In this document: one piece after another, positions 17,686 to 25,508 of the stretch
How positions within the stretch are numbered: the first letter of the stretch is position 1
How the letters are laid out: each line of letters starts with the position of its first letter
Position numbers and translations under genes: made by a program
DNA from: a bacterium
Lineage (GTDB): Bacteria > Sysuimicrobiota > Sysuimicrobiia > Sysuimicrobiales > Segetimicrobiaceae
DNA length: 34,668 bases
Assembly (NCBI GenBank): GCA_035703895.1
Contig: DASSXJ010000073.1
Span: forward strand, 1-34,668
Direction: 5' to 3'
Notes under the pieces: model-generated
Told to the model about the DNA's origin: nothing
Database searches by the model: none
What the model saw: only the letters and a program-made list of their open reading frames with translations

Positions 17686-19311
17686 TCAATCGACCCATGC
17701 CTCGATCAGGCCGCGCTCCGTGCTCTCGTAGCCGACGTACATGCCGTGCAACCGCTTGCGCACGACAAAATAGTACACCGGATTGACCAGCGGCATCGCG
17801 GGCCACTCGGTCAGCACAATCTCCTGCAGGCGCCGGTAGATTGGGAGCCGTTTCGACGGATCGGGCGTGTGGAGCCCCTGAAAGTACAGGTCGGTGAGTT
17901 CCTGGTTGTTGTAGCCGCCTTGATACCAGGCCTTGTAAATCGCGCCGCTTGGGTCGAAATCCGCAAAGAACCCGCTCGGATCCCCGCGCATGCCGCGGCC
18001 GGTGGACTGCCACTCGAACTCACCGCGGCCGTTGTTCCGGGCGAAGGTGCCGATCTCGAGCGGCTGCACGGTCACATTGATGTTGATCAACCTGAGTTGC
18101 TCTTTGATCACCTCGGCGTTCTGGGTGTAGTCCGTTGGGTGGGCAATTGATTGCAGTGTCACCGAGAAGCCGCCGGCAAACCCCGCTTCAGCCATCAGGG
18201 CCTTGGCCTTAGGGACGTCGTACCGTTCCCACTTGAGCTTCAGGGCGTCCTGGGAGAGCGGCCACGGCCCGTATCCATTCGGGATCTTACTGGTGTAGAC
18301 GGCGTCACCGCCATAGACCTTCTCGATGATCTGCTGGCGGTTGATCGCCGCGCTCACGGCCTGGCGGACCTTGACGTTGTTCCATGGCTTCCCATCGCCT
18401 TTGATGGCGAACTCCACCTCCCTAAAGACGGCGGTGAACCCCTTCAGAATCTGAAGGGACGCGTCCCCGACAAGGGAGGCTGCCGAATCGGCGGTCAACT
18501 GGGCCCCATCGATCGCCCCTGAGCGGAGCCCGGCCACCCTGGCCTGCTCGTCCTGGAGCACCTTCATCGTGATCTCGTCGAGATAGGGCAACGGCGTCCG
18601 CCAGTAGTCCTTGAACCGGGTGAGTCGCGTGTGATCGTTGGGGATGTATTCCTCCAGCTTGAACGGCCCGGTGCCGTCCATATGGGTCCGCAGATCCGCC
18701 TTGTCGTAGAGGCCCTTGGGGATGATCCAGGAGTACCGCCCCCACCCCAGGTAGCCCAACATTGTCGCATCAGGCTCGGCCATATTGACCCGCACCGTGT
18801 ACTTGTCGACGGGCACGACGCTCGCGATCTTCGGATAGAAGGCCTGCGTCACCCCAGGCGGCGGCGGGGTCTTCTGCAGTTCGAGCGAGTACTTGACGTC
18901 GTCTGCGTCCAGCTCCTTGCCGCTGTGGAATTTGATGCCCTTGCGGAGCTTAAAGATGTAGGTTTTGTCGTCGGGAATCTGCCACGATTCGGCCAGGCCC
19001 GGCTGAATATTGATGCGGCGGTCCCACCGCAGCAGGGACTCGTAGACGAGCGAGGTGATCTCGAAGTTCGATCCGTTGACGGAGCCGAAGGGGATCATCG
19101 CCACCGGATCCGACGTCATCCCCCACGTGATCTTGCCGCCCCGCTTGGGGGTTTCGGCAGCCAGAGCGTCCCGCGCGCGCCCCACCAGTTCGCCGCCGGC
19201 CAATCCGGCGCCGACGAGCGCCCCCGCGCGGGCGAGGAGGTCGCGCCGGGTCACGCGGCGGTCGCGGAGCCAGCGGTCCCCGGATGTTTTACGCGCGTTC
19301 TGCTGTCCCAT
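17686..19311 (-). CDS. Extracellular solute-binding protein, family 5, Tat-exported
   Basis: 541 residues from the ATG at 19311. A twin-arginine signal (VTRRDLLARAGALVGAGLAG) lies at about residues 20-40. The mature domain has family-5 hallmarks: YESLLRWDRR, PGLAESWQIPDDKTYIFKLR, GIKFHSGKELDADDVKYSL, and later VRQAVSAAINRQQI. Family 5 proteins capture peptides, opines, glycosides or metal chelates and feed DppBC-type permeases, which are encoded directly downstream. ATG 19311 is chosen over an in-frame start 27 bases upstream because AGGAGGAGG sits 6 bases before it. The preceding gene in the operon, 42 bases upstream, is the second ceramidase-fold hydrolase. Confidence 0.94.
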   Translation of the reverse strand: MGQQNARKTSGDRWLRDRRVTRRDLLARAGALVGAGLAGGELVGRARDALAAETPKRGGKITWGMTSDPVAMIPFGSVNGSNFEITSLVYESLLRWDRRINIQPGLAESWQIPDDKTYIFKLRKGIKFHSGKELDADDVKYSLELQKTPPPPGVTQAFYPKIASVVPVDKYTVRVNMAEPDATMLGYLGWGRYSWIIPKGLYDKADLRTHMDGTGPFKLEEYIPNDHTRLTRFKDYWRTPLPYLDEITMKVLQDEQARVAGLRSGAIDGAQLTADSAASLVGDASLQILKGFTAVFREVEFAIKGDGKPWNNVKVRQAVSAAINRQQIIEKVYGGDAVYTSKIPNGYGPWPLSQDALKLKWERYDVPKAKALMAEAGFAGGFSVTLQSIAHPTDYTQNAEVIKEQLRLININVTVQPLEIGTFARNNGRGEFEWQSTGRGMRGDPSGFFADFDPSGAIYKAWYQGGYNNQELTDLYFQGLHTPDPSKRLPIYRRLQEIVLTEWPAMPLVNPVYYFVVRKRLHGMYVGYESTERGLIEAWVD

Positions 19312-19317
19312 AGTTGT

Positions 19318-19326
19318 CCTCCTCCT
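19318..19326 (-). promoter_or_regulatory. Ribosome binding site deciding the binding-protein start
   Basis: AGGAGGAGG on the minus strand ends 6 bases before the ATG at 19311. It is the strongest Shine-Dalgarno site in the island, fitting a binding protein needed in excess, and it rules against the in-frame start at 19338. Confidence 0.75.
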
Positions 19327-19353
19327 GGGCGTGCTCATGCCCGCCTTTCGCAG

Positions 19354-20769
19354 TCATCGAGCAGTCTCCTTCCGCTGCAGATCCTGAAGGGCCGTGACCG
19401 TCCCTTCGATGACCCGGCCGGCCGCGTCGGGAGTGAAAGGAGACGTGTCTACCTCGTATCCCCCGCGCGGGTATTCCTCCGGTACGGGAATGTATCCCGA
19501 CCACCCACCCACGTACCCCCCGAACCACGTGTGTGGGAATGGCGATCGCGACTTGATGGCGAGCCCGATCTCGGCGAACGGTTCAGCCGGAATGCCGGCC
19601 AACACCGCCGGCCCGATCTGAAGCAGGTGCAGTTCGACCGGCAACTCGGACCGACCCGCGAAGGCTTGAGAGCGCGCTTGGGTCATCGCCGCCCGCTTGG
19701 TCGCGAAAGTCGCCGCCTCCACTTCCGACGCGGGGGCTTGGCGATGCACCAGATCGTTGAGACGCTGGCGGGCCGCCTCGGCCTGCGCCTCCGCGTCGGC
19801 GAGCGGAAGCTGCGGCCGGAGCGGCAGCCGTAACTCGCGGGTCACCACCCGCACCCTGGGCTCGGGCTCAGGTTCGGGCACGCCCTTCCACTTGCCCAAG
19901 GGCGCTCCCGACTCCCACACGCGCTCGTGACGGAACCGCACCGGCGGGATCTGGAGGCCGAGGTACACTCGGGCCGCCTCGGATCCCACCAGCCCCCCGA
20001 TCCTGCGAATCACCCCGGGGTCGTCGGTGAAGCCATCCGGCCCGGGGCCCACGTTTCCCGTCGCGCCCTGCGCAAACAGGCAGACCGCTCCGGTGATCCC
20101 CTCGACCGTGCGCTTGAGGTGACCGGGCCAATCGGCGCTGAAGCGCCGGTTGGTCGGCCCCATCGTGGTCGGGTGCATCGTGTACCCAACGACCGCCGCC
20201 AGTGGGCGTCCATCGCCGCCGTCGATCCGGAGGACGAACACCTCGGGGTCGATAATGCCGTCGAAGTTGACCCCGGTCGCCATGCGTCCGTCGGGCGCCC
20301 GCTCACGCCGGTTCACGGCGACACGGCTCTCCCCAGCGCCCGCGGCGACGCGCGCCGGGCGGAGCCCGCGGAGCGCCGTCACAGCGGCGCTCGCGGCAAG
20401 GTCCGGCAGGTTCTCGTAGTATCGTCTGAGCGCGGCGGTGCCCTCCTTCATCCATGCCCACGTGCTGGGGGGCGGACCCGCATGGTTGTGCGTCTCGGTC
20501 ACCCGAACCTTCTCCGGAGCCACCCCGAGGACGCGCGCGACCTCGGCCCGAATCGCCCGCGCGTCATCCGTGGTCACCGCGACCAGATCGACGTCGACGA
20601 TCGCCGCCATCTCCCCGTCCTCGGTGAGCACGAGGACGGTGGCCCACAGGTCGGTCTCGACGCCATCGGCGAACAGGTGCGTCTGAGCGCCCCATCCGGC
20701 GTGCGGCACCGTGAGCGGAGGCGTGATCGTTGAGCGGCCGACGCCGGCGCGGAACGCGGTGGTCGTCAC
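19354..20769 (-). CDS. Neutral/alkaline ceramidase-fold hydrolase (copy B)
   Basis: 471 residues from the GTG at 20769, which overlaps the aminotransferase TGA as GTGA; longer in-frame starts would reach into that gene. The N-terminal RAGVGRSTITPP matches copy A. Apparent zinc ligands are His94/His96 (TETHNHAG), His199 (GYTMHPTT), Glu396 or Glu400 (GIPAEPFAEIG) and Tyr426 (GGWSGYIP). The ceramidase serine motif is replaced by GNVGPG, so glycine again stands in for the nucleophile. Copies A and B share only scattered motifs, so they are old paralogs and not a recent duplication. A Pro-Glu rich stretch (PEPEPEPR, about 298-305) precedes a helical region. No signal peptide. It likely hydrolyses an amide or ester of the imported compound. 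Confidence 0.8.
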   Translation of the reverse strand: MTTTAFRAGVGRSTITPPLTVPHAGWGAQTHLFADGVETDLWATVLVLTEDGEMAAIVDVDLVAVTTDDARAIRAEVARVLGVAPEKVRVTETHNHAGPPPSTWAWMKEGTAALRRYYENLPDLAASAAVTALRGLRPARVAAGAGESRVAVNRRERAPDGRMATGVNFDGIIDPEVFVLRIDGGDGRPLAAVVGYTMHPTTMGPTNRRFSADWPGHLKRTVEGITGAVCLFAQGATGNVGPGPDGFTDDPGVIRRIGGLVGSEAARVYLGLQIPPVRFRHERVWESGAPLGKWKGVPEPEPEPRVRVVTRELRLPLRPQLPLADAEAQAEAARQRLNDLVHRQAPASEVEAATFATKRAAMTQARSQAFAGRSELPVELHLLQIGPAVLAGIPAEPFAEIGLAIKSRSPFPHTWFGGYVGGWSGYIPVPEEYPRGGYEVDTSPFTPDAAGRVIEGTVTALQDLQRKETAR

Positions 20770-22124
20770 GCGGTGCCTCCGAGCAGCGTCTCCTGCGCGA
20801 CGGCGACGCTCTCTCCCAGGATGCCGCACATCTCATCGACGTCCTGCGCGGTCACGATGAGCGGCGGGGCCAGGACGGCGAACTCGTTGCCGCACCGGAG
20901 CAGCAGCCCCCGCTCGCGCGCCGCCCGCTCGACGAGCTTGCCCGGCCGCACCTGCGCCGGGAACGAAGCGCCGGACGCCCGGTCCTGGACGAACTCGACG
21001 CCTTGGAACAATCCCGCGCCCCGAACGTCGCCGATCAGCCTGAACCGTTCCCCGAGTTCGGCGAGACGGGCCCGGAGCCGCTCCCCCTGCCGCCGCGCGT
21101 TCCCGACGATGTCCCGCTCGATCATCTGCGTGACCGCGGCGACGCCCGCCGCGCACGCCACCGGGTTGCCGGCATAGGTGTGACCGTGGTGGAACTGCCG
21201 GTTCTCCTCCGCCTCGCCGTAAAAGGCGTCGGCGACGCGATCGCGGATCAGGATCGCAGCCAGCGGCGCGTAGCCGCCGCTCATCCCCTTGCCGCAGCAC
21301 GTGATATCAGGGGGCGCCTCATAATACTGGGACCCAAACATCGTGCCGAGACGGCCGAAGCCGGTGATGATCTCGTCGTAGATGAGGACGATGTTGTGGC
21401 GCGTGCACACCTCGCGCAACCGCGGCAGGTAATCCGGCGGCGGCACGATGAACCCGGCGGAGGACACGGCGATGGGCTCAACGATCACCGCGGCGACGGT
21501 CTCCGGATCCTCCGCCTCGATCGTGCGCTCCACGAGCGTCACGCAGGTCCGGCCGCACCCCGGGTAGGTCTGATCGAACGGGCACCGGTAGCAGTACGGC
21601 GGGTGGACATGGATGAAGCCGACCCCGAGCGGCTCGTACATCGACTTACGGTCTCGCCCGCCGCCGGCGGAGAGCGCGCCCATCGTGCCCCCGTGATAGG
21701 AGGCGTACCGGCTGACGATCTTGTACTTGCGCGGATGGCCGGTCTGCTGATGGTACTGGCGCGCCAGCTTCATCGCCGATTCCGTCGCCTCCGACCCCCC
21801 GCTGAGCAGCTTCACCGCCCCCACGCCTTCGGGCGCGATCCGGAGGAGCAGTTCGGTCAGCTTGAGGGCCGGGAGGGTCGTGCTGTGCAGCGGAGGGGCG
21901 AACGCCAGCTGCCGGGCCTGCGCCGTCATCGCCTCGATGACAGGCATGTTGCCGTGCCCAAGGCTCGCGACGAAGACCCCGGACAGCCCGTCGATGAACC
22001 GGCGGCCGGTCGTATCGGTCAGGCGAATCCCCTCGCCTCCTACGAAGACAAGCGGATCCTTGGCGAACTCCCGCATCTGCATGAAATCGAGAAAGAGATT
22101 GGGAATCGTCTGCATCACGTCCAC
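20766..22124 (-). CDS. Class III (PLP) aminotransferase
   Basis: 452 residues, fold type I. PLP-site features: LLSGGSEATE (108-114 region), SRYASYHGGT, IYDEIITGFGR with Asp250, and CCGKGMSGGYAPL with Schiff-base Lys279; HTYAGNPVACAAG follows. The family moves an omega- or alpha-amino group from compounds such as beta-alanine, taurine, GABA, diaminobutyrate or aminosugars to a keto acid. An insertion at residues 178-194 carries four cysteines in the pattern C-x2-C-x8-C-x3-C (CYRCPFDQTYPGCGRTC), which could bind a metal. The GTG at 22124 follows AGGAGG by 7 bases. It sits 14 bases after the enolase-superfamily gene and overlaps the ceramidase-fold gene. Confidence 0.92.
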   Translation of the reverse strand: MDVMQTIPNLFLDFMQMREFAKDPLVFVGGEGIRLTDTTGRRFIDGLSGVFVASLGHGNMPVIEAMTAQARQLAFAPPLHSTTLPALKLTELLLRIAPEGVGAVKLLSGGSEATESAMKLARQYHQQTGHPRKYKIVSRYASYHGGTMGALSAGGGRDRKSMYEPLGVGFIHVHPPYCYRCPFDQTYPGCGRTCVTLVERTIEAEDPETVAAVIVEPIAVSSAGFIVPPPDYLPRLREVCTRHNIVLIYDEIITGFGRLGTMFGSQYYEAPPDITCCGKGMSGGYAPLAAILIRDRVADAFYGEAEENRQFHHGHTYAGNPVACAAGVAAVTQMIERDIVGNARRQGERLRARLAELGERFRLIGDVRGAGLFQGVEFVQDRASGASFPAQVRPGKLVERAARERGLLLRCGNEFAVLAPPLIVTAQDVDEMCGILGESVAVAQETLLGGTA

Positions 22125-22138
22125 GGCTGCGCCTCCTG

Positions 22139-23260
22139 CTAGCGGTCCGTTCGGTACCGCTCGACCACCTCGTCGTTGAGCTCCACCCCGAGGCCCGGTG
22201 TCTGGGGGATCCTGGCGACCCCCTGGGCCACCTGCACGTCGGTTCGAACGAGGTCACGGCGCAGCGGCGACTCCGCCACCGTGTACTCGACGAACGGAAT
22301 CTCGGCCAGCGTCGCGGCGAAGTGCAGGGTCGCGGCCACCAGAATACCCGACTTCCAGGCGTGCGGGACGCACAGGGCGTGATTGGCCGCGGCGAGGTCG
22401 GCGATACGCCGGCACTGCGTGAACCCACCGGCGCGGGCCAGATCCGGCTGGATGACATCGAGATGGCCGATCTCCAGCAGGTCGCGGAACGCCGTCGCGA
22501 GCGTTTCCTGCTCCCCCGTCGCGATACGCATCCCCCGGGCCGCGGCGGTCAGCCGCGCCCAACCGGCGAGGTCGTCGCTGGCCAGGGCCTCCTCGAGCCA
22601 GAACGGCTGGTACTCGGAAAACGCGTCCACCCGCCGGATCGCTTCTCGCACGGTCCAGCAGGCCCCGGCGTCGACGAGCAGCGCGGCATCGCCGATGGCC
22701 TCCCGGGCCGTCCGCACCAGCGTAACGTCGGTGGCCAGATCCGGGCCCATCGGTCCCCACCCAAACTTGACGGCCCGGTACCCCTCCGCGATGTGGCGCC
22801 GGGCGCGCTCCCGCATCAAGCCCAAATCCGCTTCGAAGAGCATGCTGGCGTAGACGGGCATCGTCTCGCGCCGTGCGCCGCCCAACAGGGTGTGGACGGG
22901 AACCCCGAGCGCCTTGCCCTTGATGTCCCAGAGGGCGATGTCGACCGCGCTCATCGCCTCGATGGTGACCCCGCCGCGGCCCATCCACAGCGTACCGTTG
23001 TACATCTTGTCCCACAGCCGCTCCGTGTGGAGCGGGTCCTCCCCGACGAGCATGCCGGCGAGGCCGCGAGACCGCATCCATGACTCCGGCGCGTCGACGA
23101 GCGCCCTGACGACCGCAGGAGACGAGTCCGCTTCCCCCACCCCTGTGATCCCGGCATCCGTATGGACGCGCACGATGACGTCGTCCTGGATCCCGTCCGC
23201 GCGGGTCCAATCCAGATCGGGAATCCGCAGCGGGATCGCTTCGACCTTCGTGATCTTCAT
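22139..23260 (-). CDS. Enolase-superfamily (mandelate racemase/muconate lactonizing type) enzyme 1
   Basis: 373 residues. An N-terminal capping domain (1-125) precedes the barrel. Candidate catalytic and Mg residues are Lys165 (YRAVKFGWG), Asp197 (LLVDAGACWT), Glu223/224 (FWLEEALASDD), Glu250 (IATGEQE), Asp273 (IQPDLARAGG) and His300 (CVPHAWKSG). A Lys on one face and a His-Asp pair on the other fit the mandelate racemase subgroup, which mostly dehydrates acid sugars or epimerises alpha-hydroxy acids. The exact substrate is not readable. It is less like enzymes 2 and 3 than they are like each other. Transcribed after the family-3 binding protein, with an 84-base gap that contains two hairpins. 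The ATG at 23260 follows GAGGAGG. Confidence 0.92.
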   Translation of the reverse strand: MKITKVEAIPLRIPDLDWTRADGIQDDVIVRVHTDAGITGVGEADSSPAVVRALVDAPESWMRSRGLAGMLVGEDPLHTERLWDKMYNGTLWMGRGGVTIEAMSAVDIALWDIKGKALGVPVHTLLGGARRETMPVYASMLFEADLGLMRERARRHIAEGYRAVKFGWGPMGPDLATDVTLVRTAREAIGDAALLVDAGACWTVREAIRRVDAFSEYQPFWLEEALASDDLAGWARLTAAARGMRIATGEQETLATAFRDLLEIGHLDVIQPDLARAGGFTQCRRIADLAAANHALCVPHAWKSGILVAATLHFAATLAEIPFVEYTVAESPLRRDLVRTDVQVAQGVARIPQTPGLGVELNDEVVERYRTDR

Positions 23261-23280
23261 GCCGCCTCCTCAAAGGCCCG

Positions 23281-23331
23281 CTGGCGCGATGACGCCAGGT
23301 GGAGGGCGGGGGCGGCCCGACGGCCGCCCCC
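23281..23331 (-). terminator. Two stem-loops after the family-3 binding-protein gene
   Basis: GGGGGCGGCC (23308-23317) pairs perfectly with GGCCGCCCCC (23322-23331) across the loop CGAC: a 10-bp GC-only stem starting 13 bases after the binding-protein stop. A second stem, CTGGCG (23281-23286) with CGCCAG (23293-23298), follows it. No U-run is present on the minus strand, so this may stabilise the upstream message or partly attenuate read-through to the enolase-superfamily gene. Confidence 0.55.
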
Positions 23332-23344
23332 TCGCCGCACAAGT

Positions 23345-24220
23345 CTACTTGGTCACGACGGGCCAGTACCACATGTTCCTGAGGCTGAGGCCTCCGTCTT
23401 CCAGGACCTTGGGGATCCCGTCCCGCTTCCCGCGCAGTTCGTCGATCGCGCGCGAAATCGCGAAGTTGAGATCGATGTCGTCCTTCCGGATCCCGTATCG
23501 AGCATACCCGTACTCTTCAAGCGAAGGGGAGTAGCCGCTGGCGAACTCGATCGGCACGCCGGGATGGTTCTTGATGAACAGGCCGACTTTGATGTCGTCC
23601 TCCATCGACACGTCAATGCGCCCCGCCACCAAATCGGCAAACTCCGCCTCGTTCGTGGTGTAGAGTTTGAGCTCTTTCAGGTCCTTGCGCTTCCCGAGGA
23701 GATCGTGGTTGAAGCTGCCGCGGACAGTCCCCACGATCTTGCCCGCGAGATCAGCCGCGGTGTGAATGCTCTTGGGATTCCCCTTGTGGACGGCGAGCGA
23801 TGAGCCGTACCAGTAGGCCGGGCTGGTGAAATCGATCACCGCCAGCCGCTTCGGGTTCTCGTGGATGTTATCGGCGGCGACGTCCCAGCGCTTCGAGATC
23901 AGCCCGGGAATCATCGCGTCGAACTGAACGATCTGCCAGGAGACCTTCTCGATCCCGAGGAGCTTGGTGATCATCCGGAAGATCTTGACATCGAGGCCAT
24001 CGAACTCTTTGGTCTTCTCATCCTGGTACGTGAACGGGTAATCGTTGGCGATCCCGATCACGATGCCTTCGCGAAGGACGCGTTTGAAGGAGCCATCGCC
24101 CCCCGTGAACGAGCCGACGCCCCCGATCCCCCCCACCCCTGCGGTGACCGGGAACGATGTAGCGACCACAAAGAGCACCGCGAGGAACACGAACACCATT
24201 CCCCGAGTCTTACCCTGCAT
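23345..24220 (-). CDS. Extracellular solute-binding protein, family 3
   Basis: 291 residues. A signal peptide (KTRGMVFVFLAVLFVVATS, cleavage near residue 27) is followed by a short glycine-rich linker (GVGGIGGVGSFTGGDGS). Family-3 features follow: IVIGIANDYPFTYQDE, GLDVKIFRMITKLLG, WQIVQFDAMIPGLISKRWDV, and DFTSPAYWYGSSLAVHKG. Such proteins capture amino acids or other small polar solutes for the GlnPQ-type permease and ATPase. Those two genes are encoded upstream in the same island (26666-28203), but two enolase-superfamily genes sit between. No lipobox cysteine is seen, so it would be free in the periplasm or anchored by an uncleaved signal. The solute could equally be a sugar acid, given its neighbours. 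Confidence 0.93.
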   Translation of the reverse strand: MQGKTRGMVFVFLAVLFVVATSFPVTAGVGGIGGVGSFTGGDGSFKRVLREGIVIGIANDYPFTYQDEKTKEFDGLDVKIFRMITKLLGIEKVSWQIVQFDAMIPGLISKRWDVAADNIHENPKRLAVIDFTSPAYWYGSSLAVHKGNPKSIHTAADLAGKIVGTVRGSFNHDLLGKRKDLKELKLYTTNEAEFADLVAGRIDVSMEDDIKVGLFIKNHPGVPIEFASGYSPSLEEYGYARYGIRKDDIDLNFAISRAIDELRGKRDGIPKVLEDGGLSLRNMWYWPVVTK

Positions 24221-24294
24221 CCCGTCATCCCCCCTTTCTCATCTGACTGACTGAGCCGACGTTGCCGGCCTTACTGTCCCATCGGTATTGCCGT

Positions 24295-25491
24295 TCAGGA
24301 CCGCGATCGTTTCACCCGGGCCGCGGCGGGCGTCTGGTCACGCGAGAATCGGCGCCGCTCCCATCCGGCCTCGAACAGATTGAAGAAGCCTTGGACGTAT
24401 GGGTGCTCCCTGGCGGCGTCTTCATTGAAGTCGGCGCCGATCCCCGGGCCGGACGGCAGCGGGAGACACCCGTCCACCACGCGCGGGACCCCGCTGAAGA
24501 CGTCCCAAAGCCAGGACTCTTGGAAATCGTCGAACACCTCGAGAATCTTGAAGTTGGTCATCGCCGCGCAGGCATGGGCGGTGGCGGCCGTGCAGAACGG
24601 GCTGTTCGCGTTGTGCGGGGCGACCGTGATGTAGTGGGCGTCGGCCATCGCGGCGATCTTCTTCAGCCCTAGGAAGCCTCCGGCGTGAGCGATATCCGGT
24701 TGGACGATATCCGGCACAACGTGCTGAAAGAGCCGCCCGTACTCGACGTGGCCGAAGACCCGCTCTCCCGTGGCGATGGGCACGGGGCTCCCCGCCACGA
24801 CTCGGCGAAGCGCTTCCATGTTCTCCGGGGGCACCGGCTCTTCAAACCACGTCGGCCGGTACGGGGCCAGCGCGCGCGCCAGCGCAAGCGCTGTGGCAGG
24901 CGTGAAGCGGCCATGGCCCTCCACGTGGATCTCGAAGCGCGGGCCGACCGCGTCCCGAATCGCGGCCACGATCTCGACGCTGCGGTCGAACTCCTCCGGC
25001 TCGAGCTCGTAGAAGCCCGGGCCGAAAGGGTCCACCTTGAGCGCGGTGTACCCCTTGCGCCGCACGCCCTTGCTCAGGCGGGCGAAGTCGGCCGGGGCGC
25101 GGGTCTCCGTCTGGTACCATCCGTTGGCGTAGGCCTTGAGCCGATCCCAACAGGTCCCGCCCAGCAATTGGTACACCGGCTGGCCGGTGACCTTACCCAA
25201 GATGTCCCAGCAGGCCATCTCCACGGCGCTCAGGCCGCTCATCGCAACGACGCCCCCGCGCCAGAACTCGTCGCGGTACATATGATTGACGAGGTCTTCG
25301 ATGCGAAGCGGGTTGGCGCCCAAGACGAATCGCTGAAAGAGACCCTGCAAGTATCCCACCACGCCCTCTTCGCGGTTTTGCGTGGTGGCCTCGCCGACAC
25401 CGTAGACACCCTCATCGGTGGTGACTTTCACCATGATGAGGTTGCGCCAGCTGGTGCCGATGACGACCGTGCGCGCATCGCTGATCCGCAT
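24295..25491 (-). CDS. Enolase-superfamily (galactonate dehydratase-like) enzyme 2
   Basis: 398 residues from the ATG at 25491. Candidate residues: Lys152 (YTALKVDPFG), Glu191 and His193 (HVEGHGRFTP), Glu217/218 (WFEEPVPPEN), Glu243 (IATGERV), Asp266 (VQPDIAHAGG) and His293 (APHNANSP). In galactonate dehydratases the third-strand metal ligand and base are Asp-x-His (DFHGR); here they are Glu-x-His. Predicted role: dehydration of an acid sugar to a 2-keto-3-deoxy acid. A GTG at 25512 overlaps the previous stop as GTGA and would add 7 residues, but GAGGAG lies 7 bases before the ATG. The C-terminus carries a basic tail (ERRRFSRDQ, then AARVKRSRS). Confidence 0.92.
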   Translation of the reverse strand: MRISDARTVVIGTSWRNLIMVKVTTDEGVYGVGEATTQNREEGVVGYLQGLFQRFVLGANPLRIEDLVNHMYRDEFWRGGVVAMSGLSAVEMACWDILGKVTGQPVYQLLGGTCWDRLKAYANGWYQTETRAPADFARLSKGVRRKGYTALKVDPFGPGFYELEPEEFDRSVEIVAAIRDAVGPRFEIHVEGHGRFTPATALALARALAPYRPTWFEEPVPPENMEALRRVVAGSPVPIATGERVFGHVEYGRLFQHVVPDIVQPDIAHAGGFLGLKKIAAMADAHYITVAPHNANSPFCTAATAHACAAMTNFKILEVFDDFQESWLWDVFSGVPRVVDGCLPLPSGPGIGADFNEDAAREHPYVQGFFNLFEAGWERRRFSRDQTPAAARVKRSRS

Positions 25492-25498
25492 GCCGCGT

Positions 25499-25504
25499 CT
25501 CCTC
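25499..25504 (-). promoter_or_regulatory. Ribosome binding site deciding the start of enolase-superfamily enzyme 2
   Basis: GAGGAG on the minus strand, 7 bases before the ATG at 25491. It lies inside the alternative 5' extension that begins at the GTG 25512, so it supports the shorter form. Confidence 0.55.
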
Positions 25505-25508
25505 ACCC

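Noticed and set aside
13345-20769. Annotating the two ceramidase-fold proteins as true ceramidases
   Set aside because: They lack the active-site serine and a signal peptide, and the context is small-molecule catabolism, so only the fold is claimed.
14727-22124. Ectoine degradation (DoeB-like deacylase plus DoeD-like aminotransferase)
   Set aside because: No ectoine hydrolase (peptidase M24 type) or semialdehyde dehydrogenase is present, and ceramidase-fold and dehydratase genes do not belong to that pathway.
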